Shown here in pieces: positions 16,290 through 24,001 of a DNA stretch of 31,105 bases. The notes beneath the pieces are model-generated. The model was given only the letters and a program-made list of their open reading frames with translations. It searched no databases and was not told the origin of the DNA. Numbering within the stretch: the stretch's first letter is position 1; the number at the start of each line of letters is the position of its first letter. Origin of the DNA: an uncultured Collinsella sp. GTDB lineage: Bacteria > Actinomycetota > Coriobacteriia > Coriobacteriales > Coriobacteriaceae. The stretch is from contig CAAEUX010000077.1 in NCBI GenBank assembly GCA_900759335.1, forward strand, positions 1-31,105, written 5' to 3'. The position numbers were made by a program, and so were the translations under genes.

Positions 16290-17900
16290 TTACAGAAGAC
16301 TCTCGAACTTCAGAAGACTCTCGAACTTCTCGCGAACCTGCGGGACGGTAAGGCCGATGATGACCTGGATTGACTGACCTTGGACCACCAAGCCATGCGT
16401 ACCGATTGCCTTGAAGGAAGCCTCGGGTGCAACGACGCTCTTGTCCTTGACGTTAACGCGCAGACGGGTAGCGCAGTTAGTTACATCGATGATGTTATCC
16501 GTGCCACCGAGCAGATCGAGGATGTTCTCGGCAAGCACCAAGCGCTCATCATCTTTACTCTGGGCGACCGATTTGCCAGCAGCAGCACCGCCCTGCTTTT
16601 GCTTGTAGTCGGCCTTGGACTTGAGCTCGACCTCAACATCGTCATCCTCGCGACCGGGGGTCTTAAAGTCGAACTTGACGATCAGGAAACGGAAGACCAC
16701 GACCCAAAGGGCGGTAAAGCACAGACCGACAAGGATGGAGATGGCGTACTGCAGACCGTGTGCGGCCCAAAGGGGCAGCCAATCCCACGAGAGCATCGAG
16801 ATGATGCCGCCGTCGAAGATGCCCACGACGCCAAGGAGGTTTTGAGCCATGCAGCCGAGCGCTCCGAGCACGCAGTGGACGACGAACAGGCCGGGCGCAA
16901 TGAACAGGAAGGTAAAGTCAAGCGGCTCGGTGATACCGCAAAGCATAGCGGTAAGGGTGACCGGGATCAGCAGAGCCTTGACGCGCTGCTTGCGCTCGGG
17001 TTTGGCGGTCATATAAAACGCAATGGCGACGCCAAGCGAGCCGAAGACTTTAGTCCAACCAGGGCAGGTATAGGCAGCCCAGGGTGCGGCATCCTTAAGA
17101 GCAATGCTCGGATCGGCAGCCAGTTGGGGCAGGATGTTGGCCCAAGCGGCAAAGATGCCGCCGTTGACCGCCGCGTTGTCGTAATAGAACGGCGTATAGA
17201 TAAAGTGATGCAGGCCTGTAGGAATCAGCACACGCTCGAAGAAAGCAAAGACGCCCACGCCAAACGTACCGGCGGAAAGGATGAATCCCTGGAAGGCAGA
17301 GATAGCAGCCTGAACATGCGGCCACACCAAGCAGGCGATAAGAGCGACCGGAACCATAACGAAGAAACCGATCATATAGATGAACACGGAGCCCGAGAAC
17401 ACGCCCAACCACTCGGGGAGCTCGGTATCGAAGAACTTGTTATGCAGCATCGTGGCGATACCAGAGATAATGAGCGCGCCCATGATGCCCATATCAAGCG
17501 TTTTGATGCTTGCGATAGTGGCAAGACCAGTACCGCTGCCCGCCTCGACAGAGTAGTCGACACCAAAGACAGGGCCCCACTGCCCCAAGATTGTGCTTAC
17601 AAAGTAGTTGAAGGTAAGGTAGATGGCCAAAGCCTCCATGCAGCAGCGAGCGTTCTGCTTGTTCGCGAGCGAGATTGGCAACGCTACGCAAAACAGCAAC
17701 GGCATCTGGTTAAAGAGCGTCCAACCACCCTGGAGCAGCACATTCCAGCAATCAAACCAAAGATGGCCCGCAGTGGCCATCTCGCCAAAGATCGCCTCGG
17801 TGGTAAACAACGTACCCAGGCCAACGACGATTCCGGAAAATGCGAAAAGAATTGCAGGCGTGTACATTGCACCGCCGAAACGTTGTATCTTTTGCATCAT
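16290..17900 (-). CDS. glvC: PTS alpha-glucoside-specific EIICB component
   Basis: A 536-residue membrane permease of the glucose/maltose PTS family (MalX/GlvC type). The EIIC domain has about ten hydrophobic segments (residues 10-410) and the substrate motif GITEPLDF at 322-329. A charged linker (410-450) leads to the EIIB domain with phosphoacceptor Cys476 in NCATRLRV. No EIIA domain is fused or nearby, so a glucose-type EIIA must come from elsewhere. The start at 17900 (MMQKIQRFGG) is chosen because it begins the conserved N-terminus and AGGGGG lies upstream, at the long distance of 11 bases. ATG at 17924 is an alternative. The last six residues KFESLL are an exact repeat caused by an 18-base tandem duplication at 16293-16328. 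Confidence 0.92.
   Translation of the reverse strand: MMQKIQRFGGAMYTPAILFAFSGIVVGLGTLFTTEAIFGEMATAGHLWFDCWNVLLQGGWTLFNQMPLLFCVALPISLANKQNARCCMEALAIYLTFNYFVSTILGQWGPVFGVDYSVEAGSGTGLATIASIKTLDMGIMGALIISGIATMLHNKFFDTELPEWLGVFSGSVFIYMIGFFVMVPVALIACLVWPHVQAAISAFQGFILSAGTFGVGVFAFFERVLIPTGLHHFIYTPFYYDNAAVNGGIFAAWANILPQLAADPSIALKDAAPWAAYTCPGWTKVFGSLGVAIAFYMTAKPERKQRVKALLIPVTLTAMLCGITEPLDFTFLFIAPGLFVVHCVLGALGCMAQNLLGVVGIFDGGIISMLSWDWLPLWAAHGLQYAISILVGLCFTALWVVVFRFLIVKFDFKTPGREDDDVEVELKSKADYKQKQGGAAAGKSVAQSKDDERLVLAENILDLLGGTDNIIDVTNCATRLRVNVKDKSVVAPEASFKAIGTHGLVVQGQSIQVIIGLTVPQVREKFESLLKFESLL
16293..16328. repeat. 18-bp tandem duplication at the EIICB 3' end
   Basis: CAGAAGACTCTCGAACTT occurs twice head to tail (16293-16310 and 16311-16328), giving the protein end KFESLLKFESLL. 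The frame is kept and the stop follows at once. It looks like a recent slippage or unequal-crossing event. Confidence 0.95.
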
Positions 17901-18046
17901 GACGGGGGATCCCCCTCTCTTCATTCGGAGCGACTGCGGTTTTGGCTTCACTCGAGACCGCAGACGCGCCGTTTGCGTGTACCTCGTGCAATAGGACGGG
18001 TGGGCCCGTGTCCCCGGCTTCTTGCGCTTCTATTTTTATCATATCA

Positions 18047-18060
18047 CTTATCTAGACAAG
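18047..18060. promoter_or_regulatory. GntR-type operator near the EIICB promoter
   Basis: CTTATCTAGACAAG is one mismatch from the palindrome CTTGTCTAGACAAG. It sits about 150 bases upstream of the EIICB start. On the minus strand a TATGAT -10-like box (18037-18042) lies just downstream, so binding here would block that promoter. Confidence 0.65.
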
Positions 18061-18177
18061 TTAATACGATTTCTATGTTCGGTCAGCGGTCGATTATTGG
18101 CCGTAAACGGTATAAGTCCAGTATTTTGCCTGCTAAATCCGACATATCTGATGGCTGCAATTTATATTTCTTTTCTA

Positions 18178-18191
18178 CTTGTCTAGATGTG
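18178..18191. promoter_or_regulatory. GntR-type operator, upstream of the dehydrogenase promoter
   Basis: CTTGTCTAGATGTG carries the same GTCTAGA core as the site at 18047. It lies directly before the -35 box of the zinc dehydrogenase promoter. Confidence 0.6.
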
Positions 18192-18192
18192 C

Positions 18193-18221
18193 TTGTCTAT
18201 ATCTATAGACATGCCTATACT
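18193..18221 (+). promoter_or_regulatory. Promoter of the zinc dehydrogenase-gntR genes
   Basis: TTGTCT (18193-18198) and TATACT (18216-18221) are separated by 17 bases and lie 36 bases before the ATG. The operator at 18195-18210 overlaps the -35 and spacer, implying repression by the downstream GntR protein. Confidence 0.65.
18195..18210. promoter_or_regulatory. GntR-type operator overlapping the promoter
   Basis: GTCTATA-TC-TATAGAC is a perfect 7-bp inverted repeat with a two-base centre. It is related to the two other GTCTA palindromes in this intergenic region. Confidence 0.7.
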
Positions 18222-18257
18222 TCATTACAACATTCACCGCCACGTTAAGGAGTCACC

Positions 18258-19283
18258 ATGAAAAGCGCGGTCTTCTATGGAAAGCACGACCTCAGAGTCG
18301 AGGAATCGGCAAAGCCGGCCGTGGGCAGGCGCGACGTTCTGATCAACGTCAAAGCTTGCGGCGTCTGCGGCACCGACGTTCATATCTATGAAGGCGACAA
18401 GGGTGCAGCCGACGTTACCCCGCCCACGATCCTTGGTCATGAGTTTGCGGGCGTTGTCGAGGCCGTGGGCAGCGACGTCGCTGGCTTTAAACCGGGCGAT
18501 CGCGTGTGCATCGACCCAAACCATCCCTGCGGCTGCTGCGAACCCTGCCGCGACGGAATCAACCACTACTGCGAGCATATGACCGGTTACGGCACCACCG
18601 TTAACGGCGGCTTTGCCGAGTACTGCTCCGTCGATATGCAGCAAGTCTACAAGTTGGGCGATCACACCAGCTTTGAGCAGGGTGCTATGACCGAGCCCGT
18701 CGCCTGCTGCCTGCACGGCATCGATATGTGCAACATCAAGCCCGGCAGCACAGTTGTCGTTATCGGCGGTGGCATGATCGGTCTGCTCATGATGCAGCTT
18801 GCTAAAAACGCCGGCGCCACCAAGGTTGTCTTGCTCGAGCCTGTCGAAGGCAAGCGCGAGGTTGCGCTCAAACTCGGCGCCGACCTGGCAATTGATTCCA
18901 TCCACGAGGACGTCCCGGCCCGCCTGAAGCAGGAGGGCGTCGGCAACGTCGATGTCGTTATCGAGTGTGTTGGCAAGCCCGTCACCATCGAGCAGGCCAT
19001 CCAGATCGCCGGCCACAAGGCTACGGTCATGATGTTCGGCCTCACCAAGCCCGATGAGACAATCACCGTCAAGCCCTTCGAGGTCTTCCAGAAGGAGCTT
19101 GTGCTTACCTCGTCCTACATCAACCCTTATACGCAGCGTCGCGCGCTCGAGCTCATCGACTCTGGCAGGCTCGACGTATCCTCGATGGTCGCCAAGGTGG
19201 CTTCCCTCGACGAACTCGGCGCCATCCTGTCAGACCCAGCTCTGCGTGCCATGGGTAAATATATAATCGACCCCAGCAAGTAA
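18258..19283 (+). CDS. Zinc-dependent medium-chain dehydrogenase (polyol/sorbitol type)
   Basis: A 341-residue NAD(P)-dependent alcohol or polyol dehydrogenase. Catalytic zinc ligands are Cys37 (GVCGTD) and His61-Glu62 (GHE). The structural zinc loop has Cys91, Cys94, Cys97 and Cys105. The Rossmann motif VIGGGMIGLL follows at about 170-180. The substrate cannot be read from the sequence. Sorbitol, threonine or a keto-sugar are all possible. AAGGAG six bases before the ATG supports the start. It is divergent from the EIICB-GH4 pair and followed after 65 bases by the GntR gene, with shared operators, so it probably acts in the same sugar pathway. Confidence 0.88.
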   Translation: MKSAVFYGKHDLRVEESAKPAVGRRDVLINVKACGVCGTDVHIYEGDKGAADVTPPTILGHEFAGVVEAVGSDVAGFKPGDRVCIDPNHPCGCCEPCRDGINHYCEHMTGYGTTVNGGFAEYCSVDMQQVYKLGDHTSFEQGAMTEPVACCLHGIDMCNIKPGSTVVVIGGGMIGLLMMQLAKNAGATKVVLLEPVEGKREVALKLGADLAIDSIHEDVPARLKQEGVGNVDVVIECVGKPVTIEQAIQIAGHKATVMMFGLTKPDETITVKPFEVFQKELVLTSSYINPYTQRRALELIDSGRLDVSSMVAKVASLDELGAILSDPALRAMGKYIIDPSK

Positions 19284-19348
19284 ATCACTTGACACCTGCG
19301 CGGGCGGCCCTCATCCACCGCTCGCGCACCCAGCTCTAGGAGACCGTC

Positions 19349-20104
19349 ATGGCGCGAGCCATCTTCCAAACTATTTATGACAACGTGAAGCAGTCGATTG
19401 ACGACGGCACATACGCCTATCAGAGTTATCTGCCTTCGGAGACTGAGCTCACGCAGCTGTTTGACTGTTCGCGCATGACGGTCCGTCGCGCCATCTCGAT
19501 GCTTGCGGCAGATGGTTACGTGCTCCCCCAGCAAGGCAAAGGCATGCGCGTCATTCGCAACATCAGTGACGAGACGAATCGTGGTGGCGGCGGACTCGAG
19601 ACCTTTAAGGAAATCGCAGCCAGCCGAGGCTTTGAGCTCAAAACGGTTACCACTGTCTTTGAGCTCCTCGTCTGTAACAAGGCACTCTCCAGGATTACCG
19701 GGTTTCCCGAAGGCTGCGAGCTCACGCGCGCCAAACGCATCCGTTATGCAGACGGACGAGCCGTGTGCTCCGACGACTCCTATTACCTAAGCTCACAGGT
19801 ACCGGGACTGACACCCGAGATTGTCAACGATTCGATTTATCGTTACCTCGAAGAAGGCCTTGGCATTAAGATTGCCACGGGCAAACGCGATGTAACGATT
19901 GAGCATCCCACGCCCGAAGATGCGCGCGTGCTCGATCTCGACGACTTTAACGCACTCGCCGTTATACGCGGACAGACCTACAACGCCGACGGCATCCTTA
20001 TGGAATACACCGAGACAAAGCAGGTTCCCAGCTTCTTTTTACTCCACGAAACGGTCAACCGCCGCAATAACGGCAGCGAGACCCATCAGAGCAGCATGGG
20101 CTAA
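19349..20104 (+). CDS. GntR/HutC-family regulator (UTRA effector domain)
   Basis: A 251-residue repressor-type protein. The N-terminal winged helix-turn-helix (residues 1-72) has YLPSETELTQLFDCSRMTVRRA followed by AADGYVLPQQGKG, typical of the GntR superfamily. The C-terminal part (about 90-235) fits a UTRA ligand-binding domain, including the ending LMEYTETKQVPSFF. AGGAG seven bases upstream supports the ATG. Proteins of this type beside phospho-glucosidases and PTS genes (for example TreR) sense the phosphorylated sugar. By position and by the palindromes at 18047, 18178 and 18195, it likely represses both the EIICB-GH4 and dehydrogenase promoters. The effector is inferred, not shown. Confidence 0.9.
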   Translation: MARAIFQTIYDNVKQSIDDGTYAYQSYLPSETELTQLFDCSRMTVRRAISMLAADGYVLPQQGKGMRVIRNISDETNRGGGGLETFKEIAASRGFELKTVTTVFELLVCNKALSRITGFPEGCELTRAKRIRYADGRAVCSDDSYYLSSQVPGLTPEIVNDSIYRYLEEGLGIKIATGKRDVTIEHPTPEDARVLDLDDFNALAVIRGQTYNADGILMEYTETKQVPSFFLLHETVNRRNNGSETHQSSMG

Positions 20105-20113
20105 CCATCTATT

Positions 20114-20185
20114 AGTTGCGGTGGAATAGTTCCTAGAATGGCCAGCTTAAGGGCAAAACGGGAACTATTCCACCGCAACTTTTTT
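20114..20185 (+). terminator. Long-stem terminator after the GntR gene
   Basis: A perfect 20-bp stem joins 20114-20133 with 20161-20180 around a 27-base loop, followed by a run of T (20180-20185). The stem is much longer than needed for termination. A second, imperfect hairpin (CCGGTGGGGCAG with CTGTCCCACTGG, about 20189-20215) follows and may terminate the convergent ferredoxin gene. Confidence 0.8.
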
Positions 20186-20235
20186 GGCCGGTGGGGCAGT
20201 ACCTGTCCCACTGGCCATCATTTACGCTCTTTTAG

Positions 20236-21489
20236 CTAGTCCGCGAGCTTCTCCACCTGATCGAGCATCTTACCGAGCTTAGCCTTTGCCTCGGCCTTGA
20301 CCTTCTCCGCTTCTTCGTGGGCCTTGGCCTTCTGAGCGGCCTTTTCCTCGGCCTCGGGGTCAACAACGACTAGATTGGACGCATCGTGCTCGACCAGCTT
20401 GAGCGCATGCTCGGGGCACACCTTGACGCAGGCTCCACAACCTAGGCAATACGTGGACTCCAACGCAAAGCGGCCGCTTCCCACCAAATCGCAGGCAAAC
20501 GTGGGGCACACGTTGACGCACTCGCCGCACGACGTGCACTTGTCAAAATCGCATTCCGGCGTGCTCACCTGCATGTTCTGGGCAAGCTCGGGGTGGTTTT
20601 GCAGCGTCGAGAGCACCAGCTGCCGCCCGTGCGTGAGCGAACGGCGACGCTTGGTCGTCGTGGTGCCGCACATGGTGTTGAGCGTGCGCTCCAGCTGGGT
20701 AATCTGATGGCGATGGGCCTTGAGCTTTTGCGTCACCGAGGCCAGCGCCGCCGTCGCCGGATTAAGCTTGGTCACCGTCAGGCCCGTGGTGCGGGCAATC
20801 TTTTCCATGTACTCCTTGCGTTCGTACTCGCGAAGCTTATGGCACTTGAGGCTCTTGGGGTCGACCTCCAAGCCCATACCCGTGCCGGACCACTCCTCGG
20901 CCTTCGCAATCGCCTCGCCCAGAATATCCTCGCCACCGGTGTTGCGGCACTTATCGCACACGCCCAACGGCAGGTAGACGCTCACGTTGGGATAATCGGC
21001 CAGTACCGAGAACCAGGTCTCGGCCGTAATATCGCCCACGCAGGCAACGACGACCTCGTTTTCGCGCGGCATGCGCTTGAGGGCGCGCGTGCAGGTGACG
21101 TAAGCGGTCTCATGGCTCGTAGCAGCAGAGACAATGTCGTCATACAGGTTTTTGGGCGCCAAGCGCGGCGAGATGATCGCCTCGGTCGGGCAGGCAGCGG
21201 CGCACAGGCCGCACTTGCGACAGGAGTCGAGGATTTCGATGGAGTCTTCCTCGACCTCGATAGCGTTGACCGGGCACACGTCCATGCACGCGGTGCAACC
21301 GCTCTTTTCGTTTTTGCAGGTCAGACACGGGATGGTGTTGCCGCGCGGGCGCTCCTTGTAGTCGGCAGGGTTCCACTGCGGCGCCGACGGATCGAGTGCA
21401 TCGGTCACGCCGCCAAGCGGGTTTTTAAGAAAGTCGAAACCCTTGCTGATCTCGATAATGTCATCAAACAGATCGTGTTCCTGCGCCAT
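20236..21489 (-). CDS. Four-cluster ferredoxin-like electron transfer protein
   Basis: A 417-residue cytoplasmic iron-sulfur protein with two separate pairs of 4Fe-4S motifs. The N-terminal pair has Cys65, 68 and 72 (CTACMDVCP), preceded by Cys55 and 58, and Cys90, 93, 96 and 100 (CRKCGLCAAACP). The C-terminal pair has Cys318, 321, 324 and 328 (CTSCGECVNVCP) and Cys348, 351, 354 and 358 (CLGCGACVKVCP). The middle region contains further cysteines (VACVGD, LGVCDKCRNTGG). The last 45 residues are a Lys/Glu/Ala-rich helix, probably coiled coil. Start 21489 is chosen for GGGAGGGG six bases upstream. Such proteins link dehydrogenases to other redox enzymes. The partner here is not identifiable. 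Confidence 0.82.
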   Translation of the reverse strand: MAQEHDLFDDIIEISKGFDFLKNPLGGVTDALDPSAPQWNPADYKERPRGNTIPCLTCKNEKSGCTACMDVCPVNAIEVEEDSIEILDSCRKCGLCAAACPTEAIISPRLAPKNLYDDIVSAATSHETAYVTCTRALKRMPRENEVVVACVGDITAETWFSVLADYPNVSVYLPLGVCDKCRNTGGEDILGEAIAKAEEWSGTGMGLEVDPKSLKCHKLREYERKEYMEKIARTTGLTVTKLNPATAALASVTQKLKAHRHQITQLERTLNTMCGTTTTKRRRSLTHGRQLVLSTLQNHPELAQNMQVSTPECDFDKCTSCGECVNVCPTFACDLVGSGRFALESTYCLGCGACVKVCPEHALKLVEHDASNLVVVDPEAEEKAAQKAKAHEEAEKVKAEAKAKLGKMLDQVEKLAD

Positions 21490-21640
21490 GCGCGGCCCCT
21501 CCCTGAGCAGTGCAAACAAGCAAGAGATAATGATACGCTATCGGCCCACGCCTCGGGCAAATTACACGCGGTGCACCTTTGAGGCAAATAGTCTATGGTC
21601 TATCGCCGCCTCGATTGCACAAGGCCGATCAAGCGCCAAG

Positions 21641-22708
21641 CTATGCCTCGCGCATGAGCTGCACGAGCTTTTGTTTGGTCACCTTGACCTGTTCGTTAGC
21701 CATATTGCGCTCGTTCTTAAAAGTTGCGTCCGCAACGCTCATCAGGTCGGTAACGGAAATCTCGTCAAGGCCCAGCTCCTCGAGCGTCGTCGGCAGACCG
21801 ACGCGCTGGCAAAACTCGAGCACCTGATCAAGCTCGGGTGCACGCTCCAGGCGCAGCTGCACCACCAGGCCAAACGCTACGGCCTCACCATGCATGGCCT
21901 TGCACTCGGGCAGAATCGTCAGGCCGTTGGCGATGGCATGGGCAAGCGCTAGGCCACCGCTCTCAAAGCCAACACCCGAGAGCAGAATATTGCACTCGAT
22001 CAGGCGCTCAACCGCCGGCGATATACGGCCCTTTTTGAGATCGCGCTTGGCAGCGACGCCGCACTCCATGAGTGTGTCATAGCAGGCACGAGCCGCAGCC
22101 AAGGCCAAGTGCCCCGGCGCGCCACCGTGCTCGTTGGCGCCGTGCGCCGCGGCGCACGAACGCGCCTCGAAATACGTTGCCAGTGCGTCGCCCATGCCAG
22201 CGACCGTCATACGCAGCGGAGCCGCCGCAACCACGTTGGTATCTACCACGACCAGGTCTGGATTCTTCTCGAGCATCAGGTAGTGGTCGAACGACCCATC
22301 CTCGTGATACAGCACCGAAATCGCGCTGCACGGACCGTCCATCGACGCCGCCGTGGGGCATACGCACAACGGCAACTCGGCATAAAACGCAACGGCCTTG
22401 GCGATATCGAGCATCTTGCCGCCGCCAATACCCACCACCATGTCGCAATACTCAGCCCGGGCTTCCTTAGCCATTTTTACAACGGCTTCTTCCGTACACG
22501 GACCGTTATAGATCTTAAAGAATGGCTCGCTTAGATCTTCGTCCAGAAATCCATCGACGATCTGCCTGCACAGCCGATCCTCGGTGCCCTGGTCAAACAG
22601 GACATAGGCAGCGCAGCCCAACCATGACAAATATCTGCCCTGACGCGAGAGCTCACCCGGCCCCTGAACATACCGACCGGGACCGCCATAAACCATGGGA
22701 AGCGCCAT
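21641..22708 (-). CDS. Glycerol dehydrogenase-like iron/zinc-type dehydrogenase, paralogue 2
   Basis: A 355-residue member of the GldA family (iron-containing alcohol dehydrogenase superfamily). The nucleotide-binding GIGGGKMLD is at about 94-101 and the metal ligands are Asp174 (GDALATYF), His257 (ALAHAI) and His273 (MHGEAVAFG). The start at 22708 (MALPMVYGGPGRYVQGPGEL) aligns with the neighbouring paralogue's start, though the Shine-Dalgarno sequence (AAAGGGCGG) is distant. It is a diverged copy of the GldA encoded just upstream on the same strand, separated from it by a terminator and a leader inverted repeat, so it is independently expressed. Glycerol, or another small polyol or diol, is the probable substrate. 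Confidence 0.85.
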   Translation of the reverse strand: MALPMVYGGPGRYVQGPGELSRQGRYLSWLGCAAYVLFDQGTEDRLCRQIVDGFLDEDLSEPFFKIYNGPCTEEAVVKMAKEARAEYCDMVVGIGGGKMLDIAKAVAFYAELPLCVCPTAASMDGPCSAISVLYHEDGSFDHYLMLEKNPDLVVVDTNVVAAAPLRMTVAGMGDALATYFEARSCAAAHGANEHGGAPGHLALAAARACYDTLMECGVAAKRDLKKGRISPAVERLIECNILLSGVGFESGGLALAHAIANGLTILPECKAMHGEAVAFGLVVQLRLERAPELDQVLEFCQRVGLPTTLEELGLDEISVTDLMSVADATFKNERNMANEQVKVTKQKLVQLMREA

Positions 22709-22738
22709 ACGAGAATCCGCCCTTTCATCAACAACAAT

Positions 22739-22769
22739 TGGTGCAAAGCAACCTGACCCCTTTGCACCA
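22739..22769. promoter_or_regulatory. Inverted repeat in the leader of GldA paralogue 2
   Basis: TGGTGCAAAG (22739-22748) and CTTTGCACCA (22760-22769) form a perfect 10-bp inverted repeat, 30 bases before the start codon on the minus strand. It is a regulator site or a leader hairpin. Confidence 0.6.
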
Positions 22770-22773
22770 TAGC

Positions 22774-22808
22774 AAAAAAGGGGCAAAGCCATCTGCTGGC
22801 TTTGCCCC
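22774..22808 (-). terminator. Terminator of gldA
   Basis: On the minus strand GGGGCAAAGCCA pairs with TGGCTTTGCCCC (12 bp, five-base loop) and is followed by six T. It starts 14 bases after the gldA stop and separates the two GldA genes. Confidence 0.92.
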
Positions 22809-22822
22809 TTCCTTAGCTTGAT

Positions 22823-23923
22823 TTACTCATCCATGAGATAGTAGTGGCCCAGCGCGTCGGCACCCAGGATGGCGTTTGCGACCATCTCGGGCGTCACCTC
22901 AAACGGCATGTTGCACATGGTGTCCTCGGGCGCGCACGCGGCCTCGGCAACAATCATGGCCTTCTCGCGCGTAACCTCGGCAACGCCCAGCTCCTCCATC
23001 GTGACCGGCAGGCCCAGCTCAATGCAGAAGCCCAAGACTTCCTCAAGCTTCTCAGTCGGAGCATCCTCGAGTACCAGCTGGACGATAGTGCCAAAGGCGA
23101 CCTTCTCGCCGTGATACATGCTGTGGCACTCGGGCAGCATCGTCAGGCCATTGTGGATGGCATGAGCAGCAGCGAGGCCCGAGCTCTCAAAGCCAATGCC
23201 CGAAAGCAGCGTGTTGGCCTCAATGATGTGCTCGACGGCAGGCGTGAGCGCACCCTTCTCCAGCGCAACCTTGGCCTTGACGCCATCGGCCATAAGCGTC
23301 TCGTAGCAGAGCTTGGCGAGCGCCAGGCCGGCCATTCCGCCTTTGCCGCCGGCACAAGTACCACCGTCGGCATCATGCGTCGCCTGAGCCTCGAAATAGG
23401 TTGCGAGCGCATCGCCCATGCCGGAAACCGTCAGGCGCACCGGGCTCGCCGCGATAACCGTCGTATCCATAAGGACAATGTTGGGGTTTGCCTTCAGGAA
23501 GAGGTACTTGTCGAACTGGCCGTCATCGGTATAAAGCACCGAAAGCGCCGAGCACGGGGCGTCGGTCGAAGCAATGGTGGGGCAAATGATAACCGGGGAT
23601 TCCAGGTAATAGGCAACGGCCTTCGCGGTGTCGAGGATCTTGCCGCCACCGACGCCGACGATGATGTCGCAACCGTTGTCACGGGCGAGCGCAACCAGGC
23701 GATCGACCTCGCCCTTGGAGCACTCACCGTTAAAGTCCTCAAACAGCAGCTCGGCCTTAGCCTCGGCAAAGCCGCCCTCGATCTTGGCGCCGACGCGCTT
23801 CTTGCCCGAAGGCGTCACGATGACGAGGGCCTTAGCGCCAAGCGGCTCGACATAGGAGCCGAGCTTGGCGAGCTCGTCCGGACCCTGGATGTACTTGCTG
23901 GGGCTATTGAAAATTGCAGCCAT
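22823..23923 (-). CDS. gldA: Glycerol dehydrogenase
   Basis: A 366-residue NAD+-dependent glycerol dehydrogenase, oxidising glycerol to dihydroxyacetone. The NAD-binding GVGGGKILDTAKAVAYY lies at about 90-106, and the zinc ligands Asp171 (GDALATYFEA), His254 (AAAHAIHNG) and His271 (YHGEKVAFG) match the known GldA arrangement. The N-terminus IFNSPSKYIQGPDEL is typical for the family. The Shine-Dalgarno sequence is weak. A terminator lies on each side (22774 and 23937), so it is a single-gene unit. The downstream neighbour is a paralogue with many differences, suggesting an old tandem duplication. Confidence 0.93.
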   Translation of the reverse strand: MAAIFNSPSKYIQGPDELAKLGSYVEPLGAKALVIVTPSGKKRVGAKIEGGFAEAKAELLFEDFNGECSKGEVDRLVALARDNGCDIIVGVGGGKILDTAKAVAYYLESPVIICPTIASTDAPCSALSVLYTDDGQFDKYLFLKANPNIVLMDTTVIAASPVRLTVSGMGDALATYFEAQATHDADGGTCAGGKGGMAGLALAKLCYETLMADGVKAKVALEKGALTPAVEHIIEANTLLSGIGFESSGLAAAHAIHNGLTMLPECHSMYHGEKVAFGTIVQLVLEDAPTEKLEEVLGFCIELGLPVTMEELGVAEVTREKAMIVAEAACAPEDTMCNMPFEVTPEMVANAILGADALGHYYLMDE

Positions 23924-23936
23924 AACTATCCCATTC

Positions 23937-23979
23937 TCTAAAAAAGAAAGGGGCTCCGTACGGATACGTGCGGAGCCCC
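23937..23979 (-). terminator. Terminator of the iron-dependent alcohol dehydrogenase
   Basis: On the minus strand a 12-bp stem (23979-23968 with 23961-23950, one G-U pair) encloses six bases and is followed by a T-rich run (complement of 23937-23949). It lies 22 bases after the stop. Confidence 0.92.
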
Positions 23980-24001
23980 TCGTTACGATAACAAGAGTCG
24001 A

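Noticed and set aside
17901..17925. GGGGGATCCCCC palindrome before the EIICB start as an operator
   Set aside because: The spacerless 12-mer is more simply the G-rich ribosome site region. No second copy and no promoter overlap.
14571..18248. Two long plus-strand open frames (about 600 codons each) opposite ychF/GH4 and EIICB
   Set aside because: They run antisense to genes with clear catalytic motifs and have biased, repetitive composition. Typical GC-rich shadow frames.
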